DNA of 64,000 bases from NCBI RefSeq assembly GCF_004359215.1, contig NC_090613.1, forward strand, positions 6,150,694-6,214,693, read 5' to 3'. A program made the position numbers and the translations under genes. The notes under the pieces are model-generated. The model saw only the letters and a list, made by a program, of their open reading frames with translations, was not told the DNA's origin and searched no databases. Positions 11,117 through 22,032 of this stretch are shown here, piece by piece (within the stretch, counting starts at the first letter, position 1; every line of letters starts with the position of its first letter). Origin of the DNA: Bremia lactucae (taxonomy: Eukaryota; Oomycota; Peronosporomycetes; Peronosporales; Peronosporaceae).

Positions 11117-11323
11117 GCTCTATCAAAAGCAGACAGTCCAAGAACGAGGCGTCGTCTAAGTTTAGAGTTCAGTTATCTTGTTTTTACAATTAAGTTTTAC
11201 CGTAGCTTGAGATTCACGAGCTATAAATCATAAACCGCTTGCAATGTCCAGCTTTTTATGTCTGGCGTTCGCTAACAAAATTGAGCGTAAATTTATATAA
11301 TTTTTGACCAAGACAAGTCGAAT

Positions 11324-11491
11324 GCGTAACGGGCTAAAGTTGCCCTGAGAAATAAATACCCGTTATGTACACTTAGTGTACTTAACGGAATGGTCAATTA
11401 GCTCATGTGACGTACGTAAACCTGCCACTCGGGTAAGGTTCACATAGAGACCCACCCTTGTGTATGTAATGCACATAGGTGCGTTCGCATT
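11324..11491 (+). repeat. LTR-I, left part (split by rDNA)
   Basis: Corresponds to the first third of LTR-I: CGTAACGGGCTAAAGTTGCC, the GTACACTTAGTGTAC hairpin, and then TGTATGTAATGCACATAGG. It stops within GTGCGTTCGCATT, where ribosomal sequence begins. The rest of the same LTR resumes at 12,910. Confidence 0.8.
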
Positions 11492-12167
11492 TGGGTGGTT
11501 TTGCTTTTAAATTTGTATTCCTTTTTTAAAGATTATTGTTTGTAACCTGTCGGCGACCAGTTTGATTGCTTAAGCGTTTAAGAAATACAAATTAGTTTAG
11601 AGTAAGTCGGATTCCTCTAACGTACACTGAATTAACTTTTATTTCCGCTTCGGCTTGATAATGTGGTGAACCGTAGTTATGAATGATGATCTTTGAATAG
11701 GAAAAGCGAGTTTAAAGTTTGTTAGTAGCAGCCAGTCGGCGATCACTTTGAATATTAAAGTCTTGAGATATTTTTAAATTCGCAGTTTAATTAGCTTCAG
11801 TTAATGAAAGCGGCTTGTTAAAATTTGTTTCTACTGCAATATGATAATTGGTGCACCGTAGTTGTTGTTAACACTATCCTTAAATATGTTCTTATTTGTT
11901 TTTAAAGTTGTTTTTATGGCAAGTCGGCGATCGATTTGTAGACTGTAGCATTAAGGAGATTATAATTAATTTGCGGTATGGTTGGCTTCGGCTGAACAAT
12001 GCGCTTATTGACTTTAGTATCGGCAGCGGTCTTAATAATTGATGAACCGTAGCTTTAAGACTTTGATTTTAAATTTGTAGACCATTGTGAAGTAGAGTGG
12101 CAGCTTCGGCTGTCGAGAAGTCGATCCATTTGGGAAATTAATGTGTACCTCGGTATGCATCTCAGTT
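11492..12167 (+). other. ITS2 of rDNA, partial, with ~190-bp tandem repeats
   Basis: Lies immediately 5' of the LSU start. Three diverged units are visible. GTCGGCGA recurs at 11,549, 11,735 and 11,933, and GGTGAACCGTAG-like boxes recur at 11,665, 11,850 and 12,041, giving periods of 185-198 bp. CTTCGGCT hairpin boxes recur between them. Long ITS2 built from such repeats is known from several downy mildew genera. The 5' part of ITS2 and the 5.8S gene are absent. Confidence 0.8.
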
Positions 12168-12905
12168 GGACCTGATATCAGGCAAGATTACCCGCTGAAC
12201 TTAAGCATATTAATAAGCGGAGGAAAAGAAACTAACAAGGATTCCCCTAGCAACGGCGAGGAAGCGGGATGAGCTCAAGCTTAAAATCTCCGTGCAAATT
12301 TGCATGGCGAATTGTAGTCTATAGAGGCGTGATTAGCGTAGGCACTTGGGGCAAGTTCCTTGGAAGAGGACAGCATCGAGGGTGATACTCCCGCCCCCCC
12401 CCGAGTTGCTTATGCGTATAATCCGTTTTCTTTGAGTCGCGTTGATTGAGAATGCAGCGCAAAGTAGGTGGTAAATTCAATCTAAAGCTAAATATTGGTG
12501 CGAGACCGATAGCAAACAAGTACCGTGAGGGAAAGATGAAAAGAACTTTGAAAAGAGAGTTAAAGAGTATCTGAAACTGCCGAAAGGGAACCAAATCGTT
12601 TTCAGTATCTATAATCCGCGGCATATTTCATTGGCGAATGTGTGCGTGCATGTACTATGGCAGCGGCTTTTTGCTGCGCCTTGTGTGTGTTTCGCATTTT
12701 CTCGCTGGTGCTCTGTACTGTGGTGGGACGTCAATGTCGGTTCGTATGCTGCGGGAAATGACTGCCGAGGAGGTAGGGCGAACGCTTGCGTTTGTCTGTT
12801 ACATCTGGGCGGACTTAGTAGTCGTGGTTGGGACTGAGGTGCCTATAATGTGCTTATGAGTGGGATCGAATCTCCATGTGCGCCGTGTGCGGATAGCTTG
12901 CTATG
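12168..12905 (+). rRNA. LSU (28S-type) rRNA fragment, 5' end through D2
   Basis: Starts with GGACCTGATATCAGGCAAG, then ACCCGCTGAACTTAAGCAT and AATAAGCGGAGGAAAAG, the universal 5' end of nuclear LSU rRNA. It continues through D1 and the conserved CAAGTACCGTGAGGGAAAG into an oomycete-like D2 (CATTGGCGAATGTGTGCG, TGTGCGCCGTGTGCGG). A run of nine C residues near 12,392-12,404 replaces the normal sequence there. It stops abruptly in D2, so it is a displaced, non-functional rDNA piece of about 740 bp rather than an rRNA gene. Confidence 0.92.
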
Positions 12906-12909
12906 CGTA

Positions 12910-13180
12910 ATGACGGCTAGCGTCATCCGTAAGCCAAAGTATTCAGAATAAAACGCTCGCAATATAGGGCTGCACATCTACAGACGTGGCATCCATTTAT
13001 TAAATAGTAGGTTTAAATTTAATTAAATTATAAATAAATCAGTCTTAAACTACTTTCTATAAAAAAGTGCGCACGTGAAGCCAGATTTCCGCTTCCGTGA
13101 TGACACTTGTACTTAGTTACTTAGCTCGTTAAGTGAGGTCACTTAGGCGCCCACTAATAACCTCACTGCAAGTAAGAAAA
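12910..13180 (+). repeat. LTR-I, right part (split by rDNA), truncated
   Basis: Resumes at ATGACGGCTAGCGTCATCC and continues as in other LTR-I copies to CCTCACTGCAAGTAAG, where it passes into pol sequence. The final ~100 bp of the LTR, the primer-binding site, gag and protease are missing. By position it would be the 5' LTR of the element ending at 18,403. Confidence 0.78.
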
Positions 13181-15445
13181 GAAGGAAAGATCCACAAAAA
13201 AGTCACACCAGTCCCAGAAGAGGACTTCGTTGACTGTTGCTCATCGTCCACAATGGACGAGAGCGTCCTAGAATATGACAAAAAGAAACGATTTGCTGCT
13301 CAAGGCTGGAATGCCTTGAGAGCCAGTCCGTTCTTTGAGGTTCTGTGGCAACATCGCGAGGTGTTCCCAGAAGAAGTGCCAAGCCGCCTACAAGCAGATA
13401 GGGGCATCAGCCACGAATTTGACCTCGAACCTGGCATTAAGTATTGCGTGACCAGGCAGTGGCCATTGCCAAAAGAACAAGTCGATTATATCGATGAGAT
13501 TTACGACAAGCGAGCCAAGGCGGGATATGTCCGTGAGCGCAAGTCTCCTCACCGCAGCCCGACCTTTTGTGTGCGTAAAGCCACGGGTGGATGACGCGTA
13601 GTTCATGCTTTCAATAAGCTGAACACGGTTACCATACCGGCGCAAACGTCAATCCCACGGAAATATGTTTTTTTGAATGGCTATATCCGATAGGTTTTCA
13701 AAGTGCATTTTTCGTGGTGCACTCCATGGGAAGCAACTATCTTCTCCACGTTGGATTTAAAAGATGGTCACTATCAGGCGCTCATGAGAGAGTCCAATAT
13801 AGCCAAAATGGCAATTAGCACTCCAAGCTCTATACTTTGGGAGTGACTTGTGATGCCCCAAGGTTTGAAAAGCGCACCAGCAACATTTAACCGAGTGGTG
13901 GCTCACGTGACGCGTCAGCACGTGCCTACGCGCCTCATTACTCTGACGATGTATTCGTGCATAGGAGGGCCGAGTACGGACTGAGCGTCATAGAGTCGCA
14001 CAATCGTCATTTAGACGTTGTGTTGCAAACTCTGGAGAACGCCCAATTGTACGTCAACTTGCAAAAGCGCGTCAAAGGGGTCCCTGAGATACTTGTGCTG
14101 GGCTGCATCGTAGGTACATGGTGTACGAACAGACCCAGCTAAGATAAAATCAGTAAAGAAATGGCCAGTCCCACGACAAGTGAGGGATTTGCGTTGATTC
14201 CTAGGGCTCGCTAATTTCTTGCATAAGTATAGCAAGAATTGTGCTGAGCAAACTAAACCATTATCTGACCTTCTAAAAAAGGATGCAGAGCGGGTTGGTC
14301 AAAGGAACAAGTAGATGAATTTAAAAAGGAGGAAAGCGATCTCTTGTAGAGGCACCGGTCTTGGCATTTCCAGACGCGGATAGGCATTTTAGCATCGTCT
14401 GCGATGCAAGTAATTTTGCAATCGGCAGCGCTCATGCAGGAGGATGATGACGGCGTTGATCGTGTCATCTCTTATCGGTCCCGGCTTTTGAAAGCCGCGG
14501 AACTAAATTCCCCTGTGCATGACAATTGCTACGTTCAATAAAATATGCTCTTGTCCATTTTAAGTGCACCGGTTGGGCACCGAACCATTTGTGGTTTAAA
14601 TGGATTGCACATCACTGCGGACCGCAATAAAGTCACCGCACCCATGCCTAGAATGGCAAAATGGCTCGCATTCTTCCCTGAATTTAATTTCAAAGTTGAG
14701 TATAACCCGGGTAAGACGAATGTCTTGGCTGACGCTTTATCGCGCAGACCAGGCTTCGAGGTAAGATACCACGAGAATGCGTCTCGTGCTAAAGCACAAA
14801 TTGAGTCGTCAACGTTGGCAGCCATAAAGGCATACCATGTGACGAACGCATTGGCCTCCGAAATAAAGGAGAGCTACCGTTACGACAAACATTGTCGCCT
14901 GCTGTTGGATCACTTTGGTGGACTAAAGGAAGTCTCTGCCGCACCTAATGGTTAAGCTTAATCGCTTTAGCTCAGCGATGGCCTATTATGGCATCAGCTG
15001 TCACCTTTTGATCCCTTGAGAATCTTTGTACAGATCTCAAGCTGATGATTCTTCACGAGCTCCATGATGCGCCATCAAGTGGGCATCTGGGCCGTGATTA
15101 AGCATTCTTACGAGTGTCAGAGGAATTTTGGTGGCCACACCTATATCGTTAGGTGGCCAACTATATTCGCTCTTGCGAACAGTGTCAGTTTTGCTCAGCA
15201 GTGCGCCACTGAAGCCGCTACCAATCCCAAAGGATTGTTGGAAGTCAGTTAGTCTGGACTTTATGTTTGGCATGCCGCCTGACCATAAGGATTTGACGGG
15301 GCTTGTCGGCTTTGTAGACAGACTGATCAAGATGGTGCATTTCGTTAGCACCATGCAAAATATCGATCAAAGGTGAGAGGTAGTTCTCTTGTTCCTGGAT
15401 CATGTGTACCGACTACATCGTATCGGACCAGGTCCTCGTTCGGAA
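13181..15445 (+). pseudogene. Family-I gypsy pol: RT, RNase H, integrase start
   Basis: RT opens with FFEVLWQHREVFPEEVPS, HEFDLEPGIKYCVTRQWPL and SPTFCVRKA in an ORF at 13,133-13,594. It continues with DLKDGHYQALMRESNIA and VMPQGLKSAPATFNRVV. The catalytic box region near 13,940-13,960 is frameshifted. RNase H (14,290-14,760) ends in the well-kept KTNVLADALSRRPGFEVRY in an ORF at 14,545-14,955. The integrase zinc-binding region and LFLDHVYRLH follow to about 15,445. Several stops and frameshifts make it defective. It matches the minus-strand copies at 23,420-25,380 and 43,750-45,720. Confidence 0.85.
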
Positions 15446-17210
15446 TAAACGAGTGCGTCGCTCCTAGAAGCGCTACTCTTAATGCTCATTAATTATTATG
15501 ACATCTATAATTTAAGGTAGGAAGAAAAATACTTAGTCGTGTTTCTTCGGTCCCGGTCGTGTTGCATTCGAGTAAATCAACCGACCATTACGAAGCGAAA
15601 TTCCTGCGCCGCTTTCAGCCACATTCCGTTTCGGCGAAACAACAATCGCAGCGACTTAACTTCGCTCGCTTGCATGTGATCGAAATCATGCCGGTCTTGT
15701 ACCCCCTGTTTCTTCTCATCATGCCGCTCTTGCTTGTCCATTCGGAATAAGCGGAGCGACAACTGGTGCTCCTTCTCATAGGCAGGCACCAGACTCATTT
15801 TTTTACGTCGACGCGCAGGGCGTCAACCGGTTCCTACGATCCAAAACTCTTTGATTTCTTCTCCGCTGAACAAGGACTTTAAGCTTCTGCTGCACGGAGC
15901 GGTGGGCAACCAACCTTCCAACAAGGAAGCGTTAGTTCTCAGCAGCATCCATTAATGCAGATGGCGCGACAGGAGCGGCATTTTCACCCATATACTCGAT
16001 GCAGCCTATCCCATATCCGTTCAGTTGCAGGCATTGAGCGGTGCTGAACGACGGATCGGGGATCTCGAAAGTCAAGTCTCGTGACTGACTTCGGATCTCA
16101 ACGATGTCCGCGCGAAGGATCGCCAGATTTATTTCCCCTTGACCCTTTAGAAAAGCTGATACTGAAAAAAATCGCGTTATGCTTGCGCTTTTCCCCACTC
16201 TCCAAATCCATATCGCGGTCGGATGAATAATTTGGCTGGAAGTCTTTCACCTTCCCCGTCTTCCTCAGCCGACCGACGCTCGACTCACAGTCGGCGTTAC
16301 CATCGTTTTTTTGTAAATGAAAGTATGCGATCTCTTCTGGGTCTACATATCGCTTGATACAACCCATGTAAAATACAGGGTGCGTCTTTATATACGGGGG
16401 AAGGGTGAGCTCATAATATAGATCTCTAACCTCTTCTACCACCGTAAAGGGCCCAATGAAATGAGGCAACAGCTTCGTAGTACCTCCAGGTAGCACAGAG
16501 ATTGTATTTTAGGTAGAATAGCAGTACTTAATAAGACTTTGAAATCCACTCTAAAGCGTTCATTGTTTTTGCGACCATTTGGGTCCGCATATTTTTTTGC
16601 TTGTCCTGTGCGCTTGCCATTGCGTCACGGACTTTTTGTGTGATGGCTAAGCGCTCATCCACAAAGTGATGAGCCTTGCTCACGCTCTTAGCATCAAACT
16701 CGCCTAGGACACCGCCGAGAGGTCAGTCATATGACGTAGTTTATCGACCACTGCTAAATTGGCAGGGTCACTAGGGCAAGTTTCTGTCGTTGAGATGATA
16801 CCCCTCGCGTGTCATCGTTATATTGACGAAACTATGTCCCTCTTTCGCACCGAGCATAGTGAGGGGCCCTCCCCCACTAAGTCTTGGCCTGCGCACAACG
16901 AGACCGGCGTCCGAGGATGGCGCAGTCCGTTAATTAAAATCGGTGTCTCGCCCATCCTGGCATGGAGACTGTCATTTATCGCGATCTCCACGAAGGGCAT
17001 GCTTGCTCCATTCTTTGGAAGTCGCTACCCTACGCAATACCCGCCACGACTTGATTGACACGATTTTTTTGGCCATCGGTCTAGGAATGATCGGCTGTAG
17101 ATATGTGGAGCTTGTTACCCAGCAGCTCACAAACACACGACGCCAAATATCCGACGCACAACGTGGGCATTCGAATGGAGGTGAGATCGGTGGTAACCTA
17201 GCCACGCTCA
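15446..17210 (-). pseudogene. Inverted segment of the same element: integrase, chromodomain, antisense ORF tail
   Basis: Here pol runs on the minus strand. The integrase core is at about 16,560-17,210 (HALRGDRDK region, DTDF and GLRHPRTPVSL parts), and the C-terminal domain is at 16,098-16,500 (FIGPFTVVEEVRDLYYELTL and VFYMGCIKRYVDPEE). A decayed chromodomain follows at about 15,780-15,960, ending PAYEKEHQL. The element's antisense ORF lies on the plus strand at 15,446-16,090 (SKSTDHYEAKFLRRFQP, RLNFARLHVIEIM). Both flanks have the opposite orientation and supply the missing neighbouring parts, so this is best read as an internal inversion. Confidence 0.75.
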
Positions 17211-17730
17211 ATGCGACGGGCTTGTGACACCGACTCGACATGTTCACGTGTCGTCGGTGGAGCTTTAGCTCAAGCTTCCCGCGTCAGACCCATTGCGTAT
17301 GATGGTCTGAACGACATGTATTGTGGTTCTTCCTAATTGAAATGCAGCTGCACCTTTATGGGTAGCGCTCTCATGAATGGTCGCTGCGCTAGCTTTCGCA
17401 GACGACGAGACATTTGCTTTTGATGAAAGGCCAGTTGGCGTTCGCAACATCGTTCGTCTCCATGCTAGAAGCAATACGTGAAGTTTAAATGGGTACTAAA
17501 GCGCCATCATCCTTCCTCATTAGCTTGCTGTATTCATCACGACTATGAGATGATTGCAGCGTTGTTGACTCATTGTAGTAAACAATGAGCGACAGCACCT
17601 TCAGTAGCTGTCAGCGTTGCAACTAAGGTACCAAGTGATGGCGGCGTTCTGTCGATGCGCGTGCGCTGGTGTGTTGTTATGGCGGTGTCTCCGTAGACGA
17701 CCCACCAGCTTTGCCACTCTTTGGTGCCAT
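17211..17730 (-). pseudogene. Antisense ORF, 5' part, of family-I element
   Basis: On the minus strand from an ATG at 17,730 (MAPKSGKAGGS). It continues with stops and shifts to the region equivalent to RERAQSVSQA, in the same position as the start of the antisense ORF at 40,152 and 32,743. The start lies about 150 bp inside the 3' LTR. The 3' part of the same ORF is displaced to 15,446-16,090 by the inversion. Confidence 0.55.
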
Positions 17731-17866
17731 GTCAGGCGCCGCGTGATGACAAAACTGTGCATACATTGGTCGCTGAGAGTATTTGAGAGGACTAAAGCGC
17801 GCGTAAAACCTCTCGCAGTACCTCGTTCATTAGGGTGACATTGTATAAAATGCAAAATTCATTCTT

Positions 17867-17880
17867 AAAGAGGGTGGTGG
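17867..17880 (+). promoter_or_regulatory. Polypurine tract
   Basis: AAAGAGGGTGGTGG directly abuts the LTR-I start. This is the plus-strand primer site expected just 5' of a 3' LTR, and it fixes the element as plus-oriented. Confidence 0.7.
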
Positions 17881-18403
17881 TATAACGGGCTTAAGTTGCC
17901 CTATGTGACACAAACCGGTTAAGTTCACTTGATTTACTTAAGAAATGGTCTACTACTTCATGTGAAGTACTTTGACCTGCCACTCGAGTGAGGTTCATAT
18001 AGTGACCCACCCTTGTGTATGTGATGCACATAGGTGCGTTCACATTGAAAGGGATGACGGCTAGCGTCATCCGTAAGCCGAAGTATTCAGAATAACACGA
18101 TCGCAAATAGGTGTGCACATCTACAGACGTGGCATCCATTGATTGGATAAAAGGCTTATATTTAAATCGATTTAATATAAATGTCTGAAAATTACTTCCT
18201 ACTTGGTAAGTGCGCACGTGAAGCTGGATTCCCGCTTCCGTGACGACATTTGTACTCAGGTACTTAGTTCGTATGGTGAGGTCGCTTAGGCGCCCACCAA
18301 TTACCCCACCGCACGTAAGAGAAGAATGTCGAACCGCTTCCTCGCTGTGCTTGAAGGTGTGTGCTTAAGTAATACGTGGCAGCTGTAGAAGCGCCCGCAT
18401 ACA
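17881..18403 (+). repeat. 3' LTR, family I
   Basis: Runs from TATAACGGGCTTAAGTTGCC (TG start degraded to TA) through GATGACGGCTAGCGTCATCC to CCCGCATACA. It is full length relative to the 529-bp copy at 32,876. The polypurine tract precedes it. Confidence 0.82.
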
Positions 18404-20254
18404 CAATTGAATCAAGTATTTCAAATGCCCGTTCTCGAGGCACATACATATTTTTGAAAAAGACCCACCTATATGAAGTCAAGGCCAACGAAGATTTAGA
18501 GCTGTGATCTATCATCATGGCTGTACGGTAAAACTCGAAATCCCATCATCTCATGGAATCTGATTTATTCGGGTTTATGGCCATGATATCGAATAAATCG
18601 AAAAAGTTGGTTCAAAATTGTTATCGTAACATTTTCGCGACAGAGTTCGCGATGCTAGGTACACAAATATGGAATCGCTCTGTAAAATATTTGCAGTGGG
18701 CATTTAAAGCTTGGAGATTTTGAAGGTCAAAATGTTTGAGCTCAAACAACACGGCTTTATTATTAATTTTCAAGATCTACTATCCCAATCAAAATTGGTC
18801 ATCGCGGACTGGACAAGCGTTCTTTTACCAGAACGCATTGGCTATGAGTCATCGACATGATGCAATGATGATGGAAATCCGGTGTCATAAAAAAATTCAG
18901 ATAGATTCAGATTTCGAGTTTGCGCATTTTGTTGGCAAGTCCAACAGGCTTTTGAAGTGCAAAATGAATCCGCTAGGCCAAGCCGCAACACCGCGAGATG
19001 ACGAAGTCGAAGAGAGACAGAGCTTGACCCGCCAAAAGAACATTCTCTTCCAAGAATTATGACAAAGATAGCTAGAATAAATAAGTGACTTGCCACAAGT
19101 GCAAGCGGAAAGGACATGTATCACCAAATTGGTCAACGAAAGAGGCTAACCACATTATGGTTGGCGCCCGTAATGCCGATTTAGAAGTTCAATCCCTTGC
19201 TTACGACAAGCAGTCAAACAAGAAGAGCTTTTCCATGTTTATAGAAAATGGATGTAGTTTGAACGGTATCACGACTAATTCAGCTGAATATTAGACCTCA
19301 AAGTAAACGTAGACGAGAAGTATACGGTGGAAATTGACCTCGAAATCTGTGGACAAAGCCACGAAGTACAGCAGACATGACCTTGGAAACTCCTGATTTT
19401 TCTGCTGTTAATTTTCTACCTTCCAGGTCATATCAATTCCAAAATATAAGCATGTTATACTTGGTAAAATCTGGCTAAAAGAGCAGAACCTAAGATCGAT
19501 TGAAGAACATTGAAACTGTCACCGCGTGTGGAGTCCGACGGTGAAACTTCTTACATGCTGCCGACCCCTCCAAAGCGCCCTGCGCGGTTCGTGGCGCATT
19601 GTCGCCGGGACAGACTTAAACAAAATCAAAGTTTTTGTTACATTTCGTCGACAACACGGTAATCAAGGAGGTTTTTGCCACACTAAGCTGATATCCATTA
19701 AACAGTCTACCGAAGACATAGGCGAAGGCAAATTGAGTTTGTCTTCAGGGAAATTCTCACGGCTTTAACATATGTGTTTTCAATCAGCAAAGATGGGATG
19801 CTCTGAAGGACAATTCAACATTCGATTTTCAATGGAAGCATCTCGAACTGAAGGACAATTCAACATTCGATTTTCAATGGAAACATCTCGAAATAGTATT
19901 TTGTACAGAGTTACCAAATGCAGTTTCACCAGTCCGCAAAGAAATTGAACATGTCATCAAACTTTATCCGAAAACGAAATCAGTGAAAGTTTCTTAGTGG
20001 CACCAGAGCCCGGAACAAGGACCTGTCATTCATCGCGCATTTGGTTATCGGTCGACGATGCCTGATTGTATCATTTCCACAATTCGGTTTGATATAAAAA
20101 TAAAAAAAATCCACGGAATTATCGATTCATCTTCCCGACGGAATTTCATATGTATTGGAAAGACCAGGAAGTTTTGTCTGTCTGGCCTCATTACGCTGAC
20201 AAATCTCACATATAGTCACAAATCATTAGATGTACTTTGACATATTATGCCAAT
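18404..20254 (+). pseudogene. Remnant of a different gypsy-type element (gag-protease-RT debris)
   Basis: 18,404-18,730 holds nothing recognisable. From 18,731 on there are disconnected plus-strand pieces. A gag-like stretch with ALAMSHRHDAMMM is followed by a zinc-knuckle-like CHKCKRKGHVSPNWS at about 19,090 whose last Cys is lost. A protease-like FSMFIENGCSLNGI follows near 19,230, and then a decayed segment with SPRVESDGETSYMLPTPPK. No LTRs are evident. It belongs to neither family I nor II/III by sequence. Assignment as an LTR retroelement is likely; the family is uncertain. Confidence 0.5.
19803..19892 (+). repeat. 45-bp tandem duplication
   Basis: Two adjacent 45-bp copies (19,803-19,847 and 19,848-19,892) begin CTGAAGGACAATTCAACATT and differ at one position. 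The period is a multiple of three, so an encoded frame would not be disturbed. It lies inside the decayed element. Confidence 0.9.
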
Positions 20255-20784
20255 TGTATGCGGGCACGTCATAATGCGGCCACGCTATACTTAAGCACAC
20301 ACCCTAGCACAGCGAGGAAGAGATTTGACCGTCTACTCTCGCGTGCAGTGATGTTGTTATGGTGGGCGCCTTAGCGACCTCACCCAACGCACTAAGTCCT
20401 TGGTATGCGTGTCGTCACGGAAGCGGTAATCCGGCTCCTCGTGCGCACTTACCAAGTAGGAAGTAGTTCTCAGACTGATTTAGATTAAAGCGCATTAAAT
20501 ATAAATACCTACTTTTTACCAATCATAAAATATCATCTCTGTAGATAACACTAACATGCATTGCGAGCATATCTGGATATATCGCGTAACGGATGACGCT
20601 AGCCGTCATCCCCACTAATTTGAATGCCCTCTGTGGCATCACATACGCAAGGATGGGTCACAATGTGAGCCACACCCAAGTGTTAGGTCCAATTATATTG
20701 CTTAAGTAGTTGACCATCCCCTTAAGTACACTTTGTGTGCTTAACGGGGACTATGTGATATTAGGGCAACTTAAGCCCGCTACA
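20255..20784 (-). repeat. 3' LTR, family I (minus)
   Basis: 530 bp. Its minus-strand reading starts TGTAGCGGGCTTAAGTTGCC and ends GCCCGCATACA. It is followed on the plus side by CCATCCTCCTTT, the complement of a polypurine tract, so it is the 3' LTR of the minus-strand element extending to about 27,105. Confidence 0.88.
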
Positions 20785-20915
20785 CCATCCTCCTTTAAAA
20801 CCAAATTTACATTTTAAATTCGTCAAAAAGGAACGAGAAATTGCGAGCTACTTTACGCGCCGCTTAGTTCTATCAGTCACTCTAGCGATCTGTGTCCATA
20901 TACACGGCGCCAAAG

Positions 20916-22032
20916 ATGCGACATAGAAGGGGCAACTTTGGTGGGTCGTCGCTGAGACACCCACTCAACCATGCGGGAAGCGCACGCGCCGCGTTGACAC
21001 GCCCACCGTCGCCAGTGCCACATTTACAACCTCGACATCCACTGCTACTGTCGCTTTAACTGGGCTTAATGATCCATCCCACTTAAACAGTGAGGATGGC
21101 GATTAGTCGCTCGATGTCGCCTACAATGAGTCGACACCGTTGCCTTAATCTCATAGTAGAGATGTGGACAACGAGCTAATGAGGAAGGATGATGGCGCTA
21201 TGTTGCCCATCCAAACTTCACTCATTGCTCCTAACATGGAGACAACAAAGTTTTCCAATGACGTCTTTTCGTCTGCGCTGGCTAGCGCAGCGACCATTAA
21301 TGAGAGCTCTGCCCCTAAAGGCGCAGCTGCTTCTCCATTGGGTAAAACCACAACGGCTAATGCCCAGACCATTAGTCATGAAAAATTCTGACATAGCTGA
21401 ACCTGAGCGTAAAGCTCCGCCGACGGCACGTGAACGTGCCCAGTCGGTGTCACAAGCCAATTGTTCCGAACGTGGCTATGTGACGGGTGGCATACCACTT
21501 ATGCTCCCTCCATCTCAATGGCCTCATGCCAATGGGCCGAGAGCATTGCTCCTAGAGCGAGCTACTGTAGACGCACGTCTTTATAATGGCGTCTATGATG
21601 CATGGAACGCTTTAAGGAAATCGTTTGGTCGTATTTTCTCGATCCCGGTCGTGTTGCGTTCGAATGAAACGCCCGAATCAATACGAGGCGGGTTTCACGC
21701 GCCGCAATCTGCATTTGGTCACCAAGCCGGGCACGTCAATCTGTAGGGTACCGATCGGTCACAAGAGTCGAAACTCTTCGAATAACCTCGCCATTGGATG
21801 AAGATCTGATACCTTTGCCTCACAGAGCGGAGGGCAAGCAAACTTTCAACAAGAAAGCGTTCGTTCCCACCCGCATCCATCAGTGCAGGCGGTGCCCGAT
21901 AGGAGTGGTGATCTCGTCCGCCTACTCGCGGCTGTCTTACCTTCGTCCGTTCAATCGCAGGCAATAAAGGCTGCCGAAAGACTTATTGTGGATTTCGAGG
22001 GTCAAGTTTTGCGACTGACCTCGGATCTTTAG
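20916..22032 (+). pseudogene. Antisense ORF of family-I element, copy A
   Basis: Starts at an ATG about 130 bp inside the LTR and runs opposite to gag-pol. Readable blocks are DVDNELMRKDDGAMLPIQTS, METTKFSNDVFSSALAS, RERAQSVSQANCSERGYVTG, VYDAWNALRKSFGRIFSIP and VVLRSNETPES, and near the end AAERLIVDFEGQVLRLTSDL, a short coiled-coil-like stretch before a stop at 22,030. A few frameshifts and stops break it. The chromodomain of the same element (about 21,740-21,890, minus strand) lies within it in antisense. I do not recognise the protein. Its preservation in four copies suggests real coding ancestry. Confidence 0.6.

Noticed and set aside
12319..12859. Frames of 68-101 codons on both strands
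   Set aside because: They lie within the LSU rRNA fragment and have no coding character.
20916..22032. Possibility that the antisense ORF is really the gag of an oppositely oriented element
   Set aside because: A polypurine tract abuts the LTR on the gag-pol strand, and a true gag with its LTR and primer-binding-like site (34,014-34,870) lies on the same strand as integrase. The antisense ORF has no capsid or zinc-knuckle motif.
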